Shown piece after piece: positions 49,105-60,379 of a stretch of DNA of 64,000 nt (position 1 is its first letter; each line of letters opens with the position of its first letter). This stretch comes from Blasia pusilla (taxonomy: Eukaryota > Marchantiophyta > Marchantiopsida > Blasiales), in NCBI GenBank assembly GCA_050084515.1, contig CM114275.1:21452001-21516000 (forward strand), in the 5' to 3' direction. The translations under genes were made by a program, and so were the position numbers. The notes under the pieces are model-generated. The model was not told the DNA's origin. It saw only the letters and a list, made by a program, of their open reading frames with translations, and did not search any database.

Positions 49105-49479
49105 TATAACCCTGAGCTACTAAAATTGGTCCGGTTTAATCCCTCACGTAACTCCAGTGTAGTGCACGGCAGCTGGCTGCCTTGTGAGTTCTAACTCACT
49201 GAAATCAATTCCCGTGAAGGCAAGCACTTCTTTCTGAATGCCTATAGTGACATAATGCAACAAAAGTTAGTAGTAGAAAACACACAAGGCTGTCAGTGAA
49301 GCACAAGTATGAACATTTAACAAAGTAAAATACGTACTAGTTGCTAGTGGTTGTTTTCTCAGTTCACGAAAGGAGATAGTCCAAGCTTTTCTCAAGTCGA
49401 TCCTACGGCTCATCTGGCGGCTTGACACGTCACCTCCCTAGAATGAGTGATCTAGGCCTAAGCTATTAGCATACTTCAG

Positions 49480-49872
49480 CTAGGCATCTGCCTGGGGCAC
49501 CACCTGAGTATTCTTGTCTGGTGGTAGTTCTGGCATGTCATTAAGAATCATCTTTGCGAAGTCTACATATGACCTCGATATGTGGTAGGACAACATGAGT
49601 ACAAGTATGGGCAAGTTATGTGCAAGTTGTGTATGGGCAAGTTGTGTGCAAATCTGATTGGTGTTGTTGATTTTTTGGTCATCATGTCGTAACATTGCAT
49701 TCGGCGTCAACTGTGCATCTACGTACTCGTCAGAACTGATGTCGCTCATCAGAGTAGCTCTTGTGTGCGAGACAGACAATAGTGTAGCACACTTGTCTGC
49801 CGGGTTCAATGGTGTAGCACGAGTAGCGGATCTCCTTCCCCGACCTCTTTCCGAGCCATCATTTGTTGCCAT
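49480..49872 (-). CDS. Hypothetical open frame, probably transposon-associated
   Basis: ATG at 49872, MATNDGSERGRGRRSATRAT, continuing about 130 residues to PDKNTQVVPQADA and a stop at 49480. It has a basic start, a short internal repeat (TQLAHTQLAHNLP, from a repeated GGGCAAGTTGTGTGCAA unit) and an acidic end. No domain was recognised. It shares its strand with the Helitron blocks above and the two-exon frame below, so all may belong to one element. Confidence 0.35.
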   Translation of the reverse strand: MATNDGSERGRGRRSATRATPLNPADKCATLLSVSHTRATLMSDISSDEYVDAQLTPNAMLRHDDQKINNTNQICTQLAHTQLAHNLPILVLMLSYHISRSYVDFAKMILNDMPELPPDKNTQVVPQADA

Positions 49873-50049
49873 GCTGGCAAGGCAATTTTTTGTTAACAAG
49901 ACTGAGCAACACTAAGACCCTAGCCGAAGATATTGAAGTCTCCCGGAATAATGGAAACAAGAATTCTGATATTGAAAATGCTCTTGACTCGAGACAACAT
50001 GACATAGATAAGGCCAAGGGCAAAAGTGGACTTGATCATAAGTAAGCAC

Positions 50050-51115
50050 TTACCATCGACGGTGAGACCCTGGCTCTTGTGACCGGTCATCGCGTAGCCA
50101 AGGATAAAGAGGGAGGTTTTTTTGTACTACTTCTGATTGGGACCATGACAGATAGTACATAAGTTTGTTCATCCGACTTGGACAATCTTATTATTTAAGT
50201 GCAACTTAACAACCATTGTCGTTACCTGATCTTTTGAGAAGATACAATCAACCACTGTGGCAGATGCACCATTCACTGCATGCTTACCAATGTCGATATT
50301 GGATGTAAGTAACACCTAACAAACTAGAGCTATAATTCGGAGTTGATGGAAGTCTACATCAGTTGTCCATTGTTGGAATTGTGGTTCAGAAGGAGCATCA
50401 GTGTCTACATGAATAGGAAACATATCCGCCTCATCGTAAAGTCTCTTGAGTGTGACAACATCTTATCGGTTAAAGGCGTCAAAATCTGATTGGTGTGAGC
50501 AGATTACATGTGTTTCTGCATCTATGTAATCAATGGCCTCATTCTCATCAACGAAACAAGTACCAAGGTGGTTATTGATATGAGCCTAAGTTGGTAATGT
50601 TGTCCTCATCCTTGTTAGGAAATCCAGGAACAGAGGATCAGCAACATGTCTGACACCAAGAGAGAGGTTAAATTTTATTAGAGTGCTGTAAGATGGTGAG
50701 GAGGATATGTGACAGAAAGAACAAAGAGTGTTAACTTTGTGGCGGCAAACTAGCGGTAGTTGACATAAGTCACCAACAAGTATCACCAGCTTGGAGGAGA
50801 ATGGATCCAGGTGTTTGGATGGGCAGACTTCGTAAAGCCTCATGGCAATGATGTGCAATAAGCGGCATGTCAGCATTGAGCACTCGTCCATGACAAGAAC
50901 ATCGGCATTTCTCAGTTGGCTATACTGATCAGAGGTGGTGTGCATGGATGGTGAGTTGCCCTTGATAGGTATGCTAAAGGCTGAATGGACTGTACTTGCG
51001 GTAGAGTGCAAACAAACTACGGCTATCCCAGTGGTCGTTGTCAATAAAGTTGCAACAGATCTAGATTGCCAATATGCTTGCATAAAATGAATGAAGAAAG
51101 TCTTACTGCTTCTTG
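50050..51115 (-). pseudogene. Helitron Pif1-like helicase pseudogene
   Basis: The helicase half of the second Helitron. Visible: a destroyed Walker A ending SRSSKTFFIHFMQAY (Lys-Thr codons at about 51104-51099, upstream Gly replaced and one codon now TGA/TAG-like); TTTTGIAVVCLHS and TVHSAFSIPI; motif II MDECSM (about 50888-50874); motif III ILVGDLCQLPLV; a block SNIDIGKHAVNGASATVV (about 50250-50310); and the last motif GYAMTGHKSQGLTV (about 50056-50110), followed by a plausible splice donor GG|TAAGTGC-type site at the end. Several stops and frame changes lie between blocks. The damaged Walker A alone would prevent ATP use. Confidence 0.82.
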
Positions 51116-51163
51116 ACTAACCCACTGATGAGTAAACTTAATTGTTCATACAGACGAAGTTGC

Positions 51164-53893
51164 TCAGAATTCACATAGTTGAGGGGTAAAGAGGTTGGTA
51201 CAAGTGTGATTATTCCAAGTAGTTGTAGAGTTCATATTGGTGTCGTACATACTCGGAGTTACATCAATGTCAAAATATGGACAAGCAATTTCCAACACTG
51301 TAGAGACAATGTCACCTGCATGTACTTCACTCCATAAACACTTTTGAGCATACTTTTTTATCTCGTCAAAGATCGCGGACCATGTAGGAAAAATGCCCCT
51401 ATATAGACACTCATGTAAGTGGGACCACAGTAGGACCTCAGACTCATACGTGAAAGTAATGTGAGCCAATAAAATGCCGTAAAAAAAATCATTCCAATGA
51501 TGTAATGGGTGGTGTTCAGTGCAACGGACCAATCTATCTGTGGAGCAAAAAAAGTTACCAACAGAGTCGACATCAATAATGTGGCGTGAATCGGGAGGTC
51601 GAAACTTGAGCACTTCATGGTTAGACCATAACTGAAAAAATGACAGGTCTCAAAGAGATTCACGCCACAAACACTATAGAGTGCAAGGGTGCACACACAA
51701 GGTTGGTGCATCCTTATATATAGTCGTTCGTCGACTTGGCGGGTTTGAATCAACATAATGAACTCCTTTGGATCTGTGAATAATAGGTATTTTAAGAGCA
51801 GTAAGGGTTGCCTTAGTAAATGAGACAAACCTGTTCAGTATCAATCCTGAAATCAATTTCAACCTTACCTTGTTGAGACCATCAAGGCCTAGTTGCTTAG
51901 CACACTTAGTTGTGATGTTGAGAACTCCCAGTGGTTCACACTTTAGCGCATACTTGAGCAAGTAAAAGGATCACTTGACATTTGTTATCCACTGCAGATT
52001 CATGTGCGCTCCCTAGAGCAGAAGTATGGCAGGATGGTAGGGAATGACGTTTTGATGCTAATACCCAAGTCGATAGTACATCCATTTCTGAAAAACATAA
52101 TCTATCATTGGCCTTATGTTGAAGTTAGTTGCAGCAGGGAAGCCTATCCAGAAATAAGGTGGGTGGTTTTCTGTTTCTTTAACTATGCAGACACCGACCT
52201 TACATTATGAAGCTACTTCGTTACAACATACTGGCACAGTGTCTGTTCGCTGGTAGTACATGGTTGATGAGGTGCACAAGCAAGCCTGGGGATGTAGCAA
52301 CATATTTATGAGGCAATTGCATCAACATCATCCTTATGTACCCAAAGAATTATGTGTGAGTGCACACTTCTCCTACCCTGGACCTCAAACCTAATGCGGT
52401 AATTCATTATACGACCAAGAAATTGGGGACCACCGAGCATGAAGTTGTGAAAGAACATCTTTAGTCTGGTATGGAATAGTACTGCACACTCAATTGAGGC
52501 GTCTCTCCATGAGAAGTTGCGATTGAACTTCTTCACAACATGTTCTATGTCATCAATTTCTAGCCATTTTGTGTCTGAAACTTTGTCGGAGGTAAGAGTG
52601 AGGAAAACACAAATCCCCCATTTGTTCACCATAGCCTTGACGTCTTTTAGATGTTGGCGATGCCACGATGGGCTGCCCGGGATATGTGCACTAAAGCTGT
52701 ATTTTGCAAGTTGAGAATAAAAGTCTTTATCAGAAAGATCGGCTATTGTCGCCTGAGTTGATCAAGGTCTCTATTGAGAATGCATGTCCGGGTAGAAGAT
52801 GATACGGCTATCAGCTGTTGTAGTTGGTGCATGACTAACAAATAGGGATTATACAATGTGAAAACACTGAGTAATTTTTTAGTACAAAAACATAAGTACT
52901 CAACAAAGGACATGGATCGAGTGAAATAACCTCTTAGATAAGGGAAGAGAAACGGAAAATGGCAAGTCTCAATGGTTAGCGTTGCGTCAAGGGATACACC
53001 ATTACTATCTCTCGACAATGTGAAGCATCCTTGATGTAAACACTACCGATATGAAAGATATTGTACGATTGTCTTCTTCGCACAAACAGAGAGAATTGTA
53101 TATCTTGGAGAACATTCAGTTATGAGGTGTAGGGGTCGGATGCCATATTGTGAGTGAGCTGCCCTTTTTCTTGGGATGCTTTAAGAATAGCGTCTATTGA
53201 TGAAGATAGAAGAACTACTACACCACCTGTAGGGCGGGGCAACTCAATTAGTGGCATATATTGAGGGTACAATTCATTATTATGAAGATTTACCAATAAA
53301 ACACTTCTCACGTGTATGTGCAGGTAATCTGCATCCATAGGCAAGGATGGATGTATGCTCCAACCAAAAAGAGGACAATCTATTAATGAGTCCACATAAA
53401 GAAACCCACGATGAAAGCCATTATACTTTGCCTCGATTCCCACTCGCGTATCGACAAGTGATAGGAGTTGTAGATGAAGGGGACTAATTTCCAATATATC
53501 GCTCATATACGCCAAGGTCATATAAACGTTGTGGGCCATCAAGGTACCAACAATTTTGCAGTGATGGCATACGTAAAATTTTCCAGGAGACGGAAGAATG
53601 TATTGTAGCATATAACTATTGGACAACGCATAAGGTGGATAAATGCCTTTTGTTAAAGTTGCCATCCTCAGCTGACTAATGTTGTATGAAACTACTCCGC
53701 AAAACCCGCAGCATTTCATTTTTCTTATGAGCGATTCCCACTGTTTTCTCCATATTGCATGTAGTTGATCTATGGATGGCCACACTGTGCCCACAAGCTT
53801 ATGTTGGAGTCTGTTTTTGTTTTCTATTCTTGTCCTAGTGGCTGCCCTACACGACTTCAACCTGGAGGAGCTCATAGACCTCCTATTACCCAT
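51164..53893 (-). pseudogene. Helitron Rep pseudogene with DUF6570-like N-terminus
   Basis: The 257-codon frame 53893-53120 holds a Cys pair (CCGFCG), a second pair (VCHHC) and ISPLHLQLLSLVDTRVGIEA, like the DUF6570 segment before Rep in many non-plant-type Helitrons. Next, 52632-52306 has FLTLTSDK, an FLGRIMNYRIRFEVQGR block and the HUH motif as HSH (52362-52354). The Y2 motif FYLLKYALKCEP (about 51967-51932) keeps both tyrosines. Downstream 51613-51164 has the conserved aromatic-rich linker to the helicase. The blocks lie in changing frames with stops between them, so the gene is dead although key nuclease residues survive. Confidence 0.8.
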
Positions 53894-55068
53894 GCCTTGC
53901 TATCCCCAACCAGTCACAATGGTGTAATGTGCTGCAATTGGATCTCAAATACAGCCTCGGTAATAAGCAAGCATGGATAGCGGATAAGAAATTTTGAGCT
54001 CCAAGATAGTAAGGGAATGCTCCCTACTTGGGGGCAGCCATTTCTAAGGCTAAGTGGCGGGTCTATTACTTGAACTCCTTTGCAAATTCAATTTACACAC
54101 ATAAGAGATTTGGAATGCGGTATGTACAAGGGTGCGCCTAGCCAAAAGGATGTTTCAGGTGGGGACGGCAGCTCACAGGGGAATATATAGTTGAGAGGGC
54201 GGTGGCACAGGTAAGTGCAGAAAATGCTTATGGCCAAGAATGTGGTATATGGGCCATAGGCGCAGAGTACATGCTCAGACACAACGTTGTTTAAAGCAGC
54301 AATAACCTTGCTTAACACATATGTTTTAGATAGGAAAAATTGTAGCAAAGTGTGATTTGAAATGTGTAGTTGTCGTGGTTAGGCTTAGACTAAAGTGGTG
54401 ATTGGTGGAAATTGGTTGTTGTCTAAGTAGTGGGGTTGCAGGGGATCAAGGCAGAGTCGATAAACTCCAACCAAGAATGTAGTCCAAATTGAGACCACAA
54501 ATCGAGACATAGACTCCCAATATGTGGACAGGGGTAATACATGTGAAATCGGCTCAACAGGTTCAGATACACAGATATTCAACACGTTGTAGTGTAGACA
54601 AAGCTGATCAAAATGATGAGGATTAGCAAAGCATAGTTTGGCTAGCAGTAAGTATAGGTTTCGTAAAGTCAAATTCACCAAATCCAGTACATGAAGAGAC
54701 CAACTTACCTTGGATAGGTTACATATGATCAAGCAGCTTCGTCACCAGGCTGTAATGAACCACCTCCCCAAAGCAATGCAAAATTCAAATTGTATGAAAA
54801 ATTGTTTGTTTGTATGACACGGTGTGGAGACATACCTGATGTGTTGAACTACTACCTTATGTGTGAGTTGACAACTACAAAAATGATGTGAAATGTCAGT
54901 TAGAAGCGGACTGTCCAACTCCCGCAAAAAAAATTCAAGACACCAGTAACTCGCCTACGGAAGTACTAAATTAAATATGTGTTGGATCTGCGAGTAGTAA
55001 TCAGCTTAATTGGGTGACATGACACTACAAATGAAGATATGAGTAAGAGGAGTCACTAAGTATCATGT
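53894..55068. other. No gene recognised; possible 5' part of the second Helitron
   Basis: Frames on the - strand at 54088-54348, 54385-54732 and 54742-54927 are Cys/Leu-rich and unrecognised. If the second Helitron is complete its 5' end should lie in or beyond this stretch, but no TCTATA-type end in - orientation was found. Confidence 0.4.
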
Positions 55069-55760
55069 GGGCGTGCATAAAGGAATGCCTTTTTTGTCTA
55101 TAAGTTATGCCTGTGCTCCCGAAAATAGAGAACGACGATCGTGCTGCGCATCTAAACACGGCAATACTAGGACATAGGGCTAGGCAAAAATGCAAAAGAA
55201 AAGGAGAACAAGAATAAGCATTGTTATGAAGTGCATAGAGCACAGTTGGGGTAAGGGCCAGTTATGCTGCGTGCTCGCAACCACATTGTGGTTAGGATTT
55301 TTTACGTTACTCACCTATTTCCTGAAATGAGCTAAGAGATTCAAATTGCAATGTATGAATGAACATAAAGCCCATAAGTGAATCAGGGAAGCCCGACGAA
55401 ACACATGTATCCTATGGGCGTACATAAAGGAATGCCTTTTTTGTCTATAAGTTTTGCCTGTGCTACCAAACCTAGAGAACGAGGATTGTGTTGCACATCG
55501 AAACATGGCAACACTAAGACACAGGGCTAGGAAAAAATACTTACAAAAATGAGAGCAGTAATAAGCACTGTCATGAAGTGCATAGAGCACAACTAGGATA
55601 AGGGCAAGTTATGTTGCGTGCTCGCAACCACATTGTGCTTGGGATTTTTAACGATACTCACCTATTTCCTGAAATGAACTCATAGATTCAAATTGCAATG
55701 TATGAATGAACACAAAGCAGAGAAGAGAATCAACGAAGCCTGACGGCACACATGCGATCA
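55069..55760. repeat. Tandem repeat, 347-bp period, about two units
   Basis: GGGCGTGCATAAAGGAATGCC (starting 55069) and GGGCGTACATAAAGGAATGCC (starting 55416) open two units that match closely across their length. Shared blocks include TTTTTTGTCTATAAGTT, GTGCATAGAGCACA, GCGTGCTCGCAACCACATTG and CTCACCTATTTCCTGAAATG. A third partial unit starts near 55660 and fades after about 55740. The - strand carries parallel short frames in each unit (YRQKRHSFM), with no known function. Confidence 0.88.
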
Positions 55761-58700
55761 ACTTCATCATAACGTGAATACACATGAATTCCAACGCAAT
55801 AAAATGAGACGAAGAAAGATGTCTATGAAAAAGCACTAGGTGATGGTGAAGGTTGTGTAATCGTAGTCTAAACCCTACGAAAATATTGCATGACACTTAG
55901 GATACGAAAAACGAAATGAAACACAATAGTCACAACATTGAATCGCGAAACTGTCATATACACATGTTGAGAATCAAAAAGTATACCAAGTTAAGATATC
56001 ACCATACTGTCGAGATCACCGTGGCGCATTCTCACGATCTATCTTAGTGGAGAAAGTCACCAAGCGTGTTAGATAATGCGGAAGTTGTTAGATGTGTGTG
56101 GAACTGAACGCCAATTCTTGAAACAATGAAAGTGGATGATGCAGTGCGTACAGCTAAGCAAATCTAAACAGGGACGGTCGTCAACAGTGTGTATATTGAA
56201 CCTTATGAGAATCTAAATGAGAAGAGGTGGTACCAACCTTATGAGGCGCAGATAGGGATGGAAAAGAATCACAATTTCATGCGCGGTCTCATACGCGGCA
56301 TAAAGACAATAAAAGCTTATTCTTGGAGTTGGTTGGGCATAGCGAACACAAGTGACAGGTTAGGCATGCGGACGGTCGCATGTCATGCCTCCATTGCCTC
56401 CAAGCAATTACGGGCATGACGTGAAAGTTAAGCACTTGTATGTAGGCCTGCAACATTCCAGTTTCTTGTGAACTCAAGTTCTCGCGACGGAAAAAAAGGT
56501 GCCAAGGCGACTACCACTTCTCAAGTAGGGTGCACCGGAAGTGCATCGTTATGTTTGGTCCCGCCCAGGTAGATCCCTACGCAATTTCATGAATCCCTAG
56601 ATCTTAGTAGAATTAACACCTTTGTAGAAAGCAAGAAAGAAAACCCTACTCGCCGCCATGTACACTAGATTTTCAACAACTTAAGGTGATTGCGTGAATT
56701 CAATAGCCTAACTGGTATTCAAAAAAACCTAAAAGGAGAGAAGTAATGAAGAAATGTCGAGCATCTAAAATCAGGCTTAAAGACAACGCAGGAGATGAGT
56801 TTCGGAAGCGGCAGCCAATAAGGCACGAACCTGCAACTTAGAATGGAAAGAAACTACATGTTGGTCGCTGCCGAGTTACAACCACATTGAATTTTGCATG
56901 CCTCAAATCCATGGAGGGCCTTACCACCGGAACACACTCCACATAGATATGTCAAAATTCACAGGGTTACCTCTCTCGTGCATGAAGATGTGAATGTTTT
57001 GAATCCCTAAAGCCAAGAAACTCATGTGGGCCTAATAGACGCACAAGATATGCCCAGACACAAAAATATCGACGTGGCTACCCCATCATCTTCTGCACCC
57101 GGAGACAATGTGCCATCACGCCATGCTAGAACGACCTGCAAAAGCCTATAGTAGGGGCCATAATTATAATGAAAAATATACGTGAATAAGAGTTGGTGGC
57201 ACAATGCTAATTATGCCTTCTCAATTCCACGGAGAACACAAATTTCATGAGAAGATCTATAAGATTAATTTAAGAAGATTTTTTCTACTAATCGTCACAA
57301 TTTTTCCAACATGACTCTTTCCCTTACATTGCTCAACCACATCTTACATGAGTAATTACAAGGAACTTCATGCATGCCGTAACCCATTATTTTCTTTGAG
57401 GAAATGGAAAAGAATGCTCAGAAAATGCACATTGTAAAAAACAACCACTAGTAATTTACATGTGCTATATAGATTTATGTTTTTATGTTTATATCTATAT
57501 TAATATGTTTATATGTTTCATAATACTTTATTGATAATTAAATTATAATAGATAATGTAAAAAAATGGAAATATTGTCAAGGATGAGGAAATGAGAGTTT
57601 GAAAAAGAGGAAAATATGATTCTTGAGCTTCTTGGGATGACGTGGAGAAGGAAGAGACATGGCAACTAATGTCTCAAGTGTGATACATCATGTGGTTCAC
57701 ATGGACCAAAGGTCTAAGTTTTGTAAGGGTGAACAAGGAAGCACTAAAGGTTAGGTCTCATAGGCTTCATCTTGCAAAAGGAGAGCAATTGAATATACAA
57801 AATCCGAAGGAGTTACTCATAGTTTTCTTGGTTTCCTTCCATATTAATAACTTGAGGGAAAAAAGGGTCTAACTACTCTATCTGATCAGAGTACCGTTGT
57901 GTCAATATTTCAAAAATCTTATATATATATATGAAAAAATAGGTAAATATTTGATTTTAAATGGAGCCAAAATTGGTAATTTTCTAATATTAGGATTTTG
58001 GGAATATCACATGAGGAATATGAATCTATCATGGCCATACTAGGGAAGGAGGAGATGCTTGAAATTAGCTGGTTTGTAAATTTTGTTAATATTTTAATTC
58101 TATCAATAAAAAATAAAAATAAAATATATGATATATCTACTCCTCCAGAAATCTTTGATATAATTAGGGGGATTGACCTTTATGGGAATGATTATTTATA
58201 CCAATGGTATTTCTTATAATTCAAGTTGAAGAAAATTTGTATGAATTTAAGAGAGTTATGGAAATTTTCAATTTTCCATTATTATATGTATGATATCAGT
58301 TTTCCCTTCCTTTCATTGACGAAGTTACTATCCATAATGCCATACTAAAACGCATAAGATTCATCTTTACATGACCTTTGAAATTAAGCGCAAGTAACCT
58401 AAAGATATTATTCCAAAAATATCAACAATCCCAACCATATCTTTAATAACCATATTAAAGATGTTGTGTGCATACATATCGCTAGAAATTGCCAAAATAT
58501 CTCCCATGAAATAGAAGTATTTTTCATGTCCATACAACTCTATGTTTAAGGAGCTCTTCCGAATCATATGGAGGAGGTTCAACATAGAGAGAATGAGCTC
58601 CCAAACTCTCTCTCTCTCTCTCTCTGAGGTAAAATCCACACTTTCCCCAAGCTCTCTCCCTCGTGCACTTCATAGCATGTCACCTCCTTCATCCTAAATT

Positions 58701-59689
58701 TGCCACAATGGGTTAAGGATCAAATTTCCACAAATATTAAGGCAACTATCTAACAATAAGGAATTTACCTAAAATAGTAAGTTTCTCAAATAGGCTCTAA
58801 ATGCAATATATCTTATTCTAGTATGTCATCTATGACCTATTGGGCTCTACCTCTGGTCTCCTCGAATACCATTCATGTAATGCTACTTCCACTACAAAAA
58901 ATTATAACTATCGTGCCCATACACATCGCTACACAACATACATCCTTGTCACTAATCGAACACATGAAACACTAAAATAAGCATTCAACCATGGATCCAA
59001 ATATGGAGGCGAATAATTACCAACATATTTCCAATCATCACCCTAGTTTTTGAGTATGTTTCTCTAGATGCTTAGAGCCAAAAGGTCAGTGCTCATATGC
59101 TCCCATTATTAATTTCCTTTCTATCATCCCATCAGTAGTATAGCCATCTAGACACTCCTATCCATAAAATAATCACTCTTTGGCGTGTCCTCTATATGAA
59201 CATTATCATCCATCAAATCTCTTGGCTACGTTATGGCACTACTGAATGTTGCTAATGTTTTCACCTCTCCTTGTTGATATTTGATCACACCACCAAGCAA
59301 ACCTAGTTGGAAGCAAGCTAATGGTCAGGTCCATCACCGTACTGCAATCCATGCCTCTAAGCAGTTAACTCCTCCCTATAGTGTAGGGTAATCCCATCGA
59401 ACATAATACTCCCACACCAACCAAGACATCATGTGACTTGTCATCAATCACTATTGCTTTGACGTGTACAATGAACTCAATCATTGGTTAGATCCTCTAG
59501 CCTAAGCCTCTTTGCAATTTTGTGTCGGGTGACGAGTTGTGTCCTAATGGCATATTTTGTATCTCCAAATCACATTTGAATGCGAATTAGACCCAAACCC
59601 ATAAAAAAAAAGTTCTCACCATGAAGGGTAGTGCTCAAAGATCAAACAAGATTCATTTAGGGGAATAAACTCTATATGTGGAATTTACT
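55761..59689. other. AT-rich decayed sequence, no gene recognised
   Basis: Dense stops on both strands; very AT-rich around 57450-58300. Short frames such as 57690-57872 (+) and 58367-58639 (-) are unrecognised. The stretch near 58905-58960 resembles the left edge of the window. A (CT)n run lies at 58606-58625. Confidence 0.4.
58606..58625. repeat. (CT)10 microsatellite
   Basis: Twenty bases of alternating C and T, followed by GAGG. No gene nearby. Confidence 0.95.
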
Positions 59690-59936
59690 AAGAAAATTTC
59701 AACGGGATAGGCTACAAACCAAGGGAATCCTACAAAATCACCTTGTTGTTGTGGCTACATTGTACGAAATTTTTCAGGAGAAAATCAAAGATTCATAAAC
59801 TCAAGAGATCTTGAGATTGATCAGAGTCATTCAAGGTTGTCCACTCTCCCCTACTCTATTTGGAGCTTCCATATATGATATTGAAAAGTGGTTGGAGGAC
59901 TGTAAAAGTGAAGGTGTGAAGCTTGGAGACTTTGTT
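59690..59936 (+). pseudogene. LINE-type reverse transcriptase fragment
   Basis: Reads RLQTKGILQNHLVVVATLYEIFQEKIKDS, stop, then RVIQGCPLSPTLFGASIYDIEKWLE...GVKLGDFV. QGCPLSPTLF is a hallmark segment of non-LTR reverse transcriptases, just before the YADD catalytic motif. The expected YADD part is missing because similarity stops at about 59936, where the proposed Copia LTR begins. One in-frame stop and loss of both flanks make it a dead fragment. Confidence 0.8.
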
Positions 59937-60180
59937 TGTTGGAAGAAATTGGACAATCACTCATATGAATCACACGAGATGTACATGGCTCACTTCTCCT
60001 ATGGAAGATATAGCCACTATCAAACACTCTCAATTCACTTTACTGAAATCTAAACACATTATGCATGGCGAGTTCTCCAAGACTCCCTCTCAAACCTAAA
60101 ATCGCGCCTGCGGAATGAGATAGAAACCCTAACACCACTTCATCTAAATATCCATGAAACCAATGTGTATATCCTATCCA
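59937..60180 (-). repeat. Copia 3' LTR (244 bp, proposed)
   Basis: On the - strand it begins TGGATAGGATATACAC at 60180, right after the purine tract, and ends TCCAATTTCTTCCAACA at 59937. TG...CA boundaries and a TCCAACA end are typical of plant Copia LTRs. The partner LTR is outside the window, so identity cannot be compared and the 5-bp target duplication cannot be checked. Confidence 0.72.
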
Positions 60181-60194
60181 CCCCTTCCCCCCTC
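60181..60194 (-). other. Polypurine tract of the Copia element
   Basis: On the - strand a GAGGGGGGAAGGGG-type purine run lies immediately before the proposed LTR start TGGATAGG. This is where plus-strand priming takes place in LTR elements. Confidence 0.75.
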
Positions 60195-60379
60195 AAGATC
60201 CCCGTCGGGGCGGTCATAGTCGATGAGCAAGCTCAACTTTCAAGGATCTTCATGTTGTCACTCTTGTAACTGATATAATTATACACACATAGGCAATAAT
60301 CTCCATCTTGTCTTACATTCTATCCACTTTAATAAGGCTAGACCTATGAATATTATTTACATCGTGCTTAGGAACGTAC

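Larger units (their letters stand above)
50050..53893 (-). mobile_element. Second Helitron, different lineage, coding blocks only (- strand)
   Basis: Ordered blocks on the - strand: an N-terminal DUF6570-like region, a Helitron_like_N/Rep region, and a Pif1-type helicase. They form one Helitron of a lineage distinct from the element at 3210-11241: the N-terminal architecture differs, the HUH motif is HSH here and HVH there, and the helicase end reads GYAMTGHKSQGLTV here and [14 protein letters not shown] there. I could not find TC or CTRR ends, so coordinates cover recognisable coding sequence only. Inactive. Confidence 0.8.
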
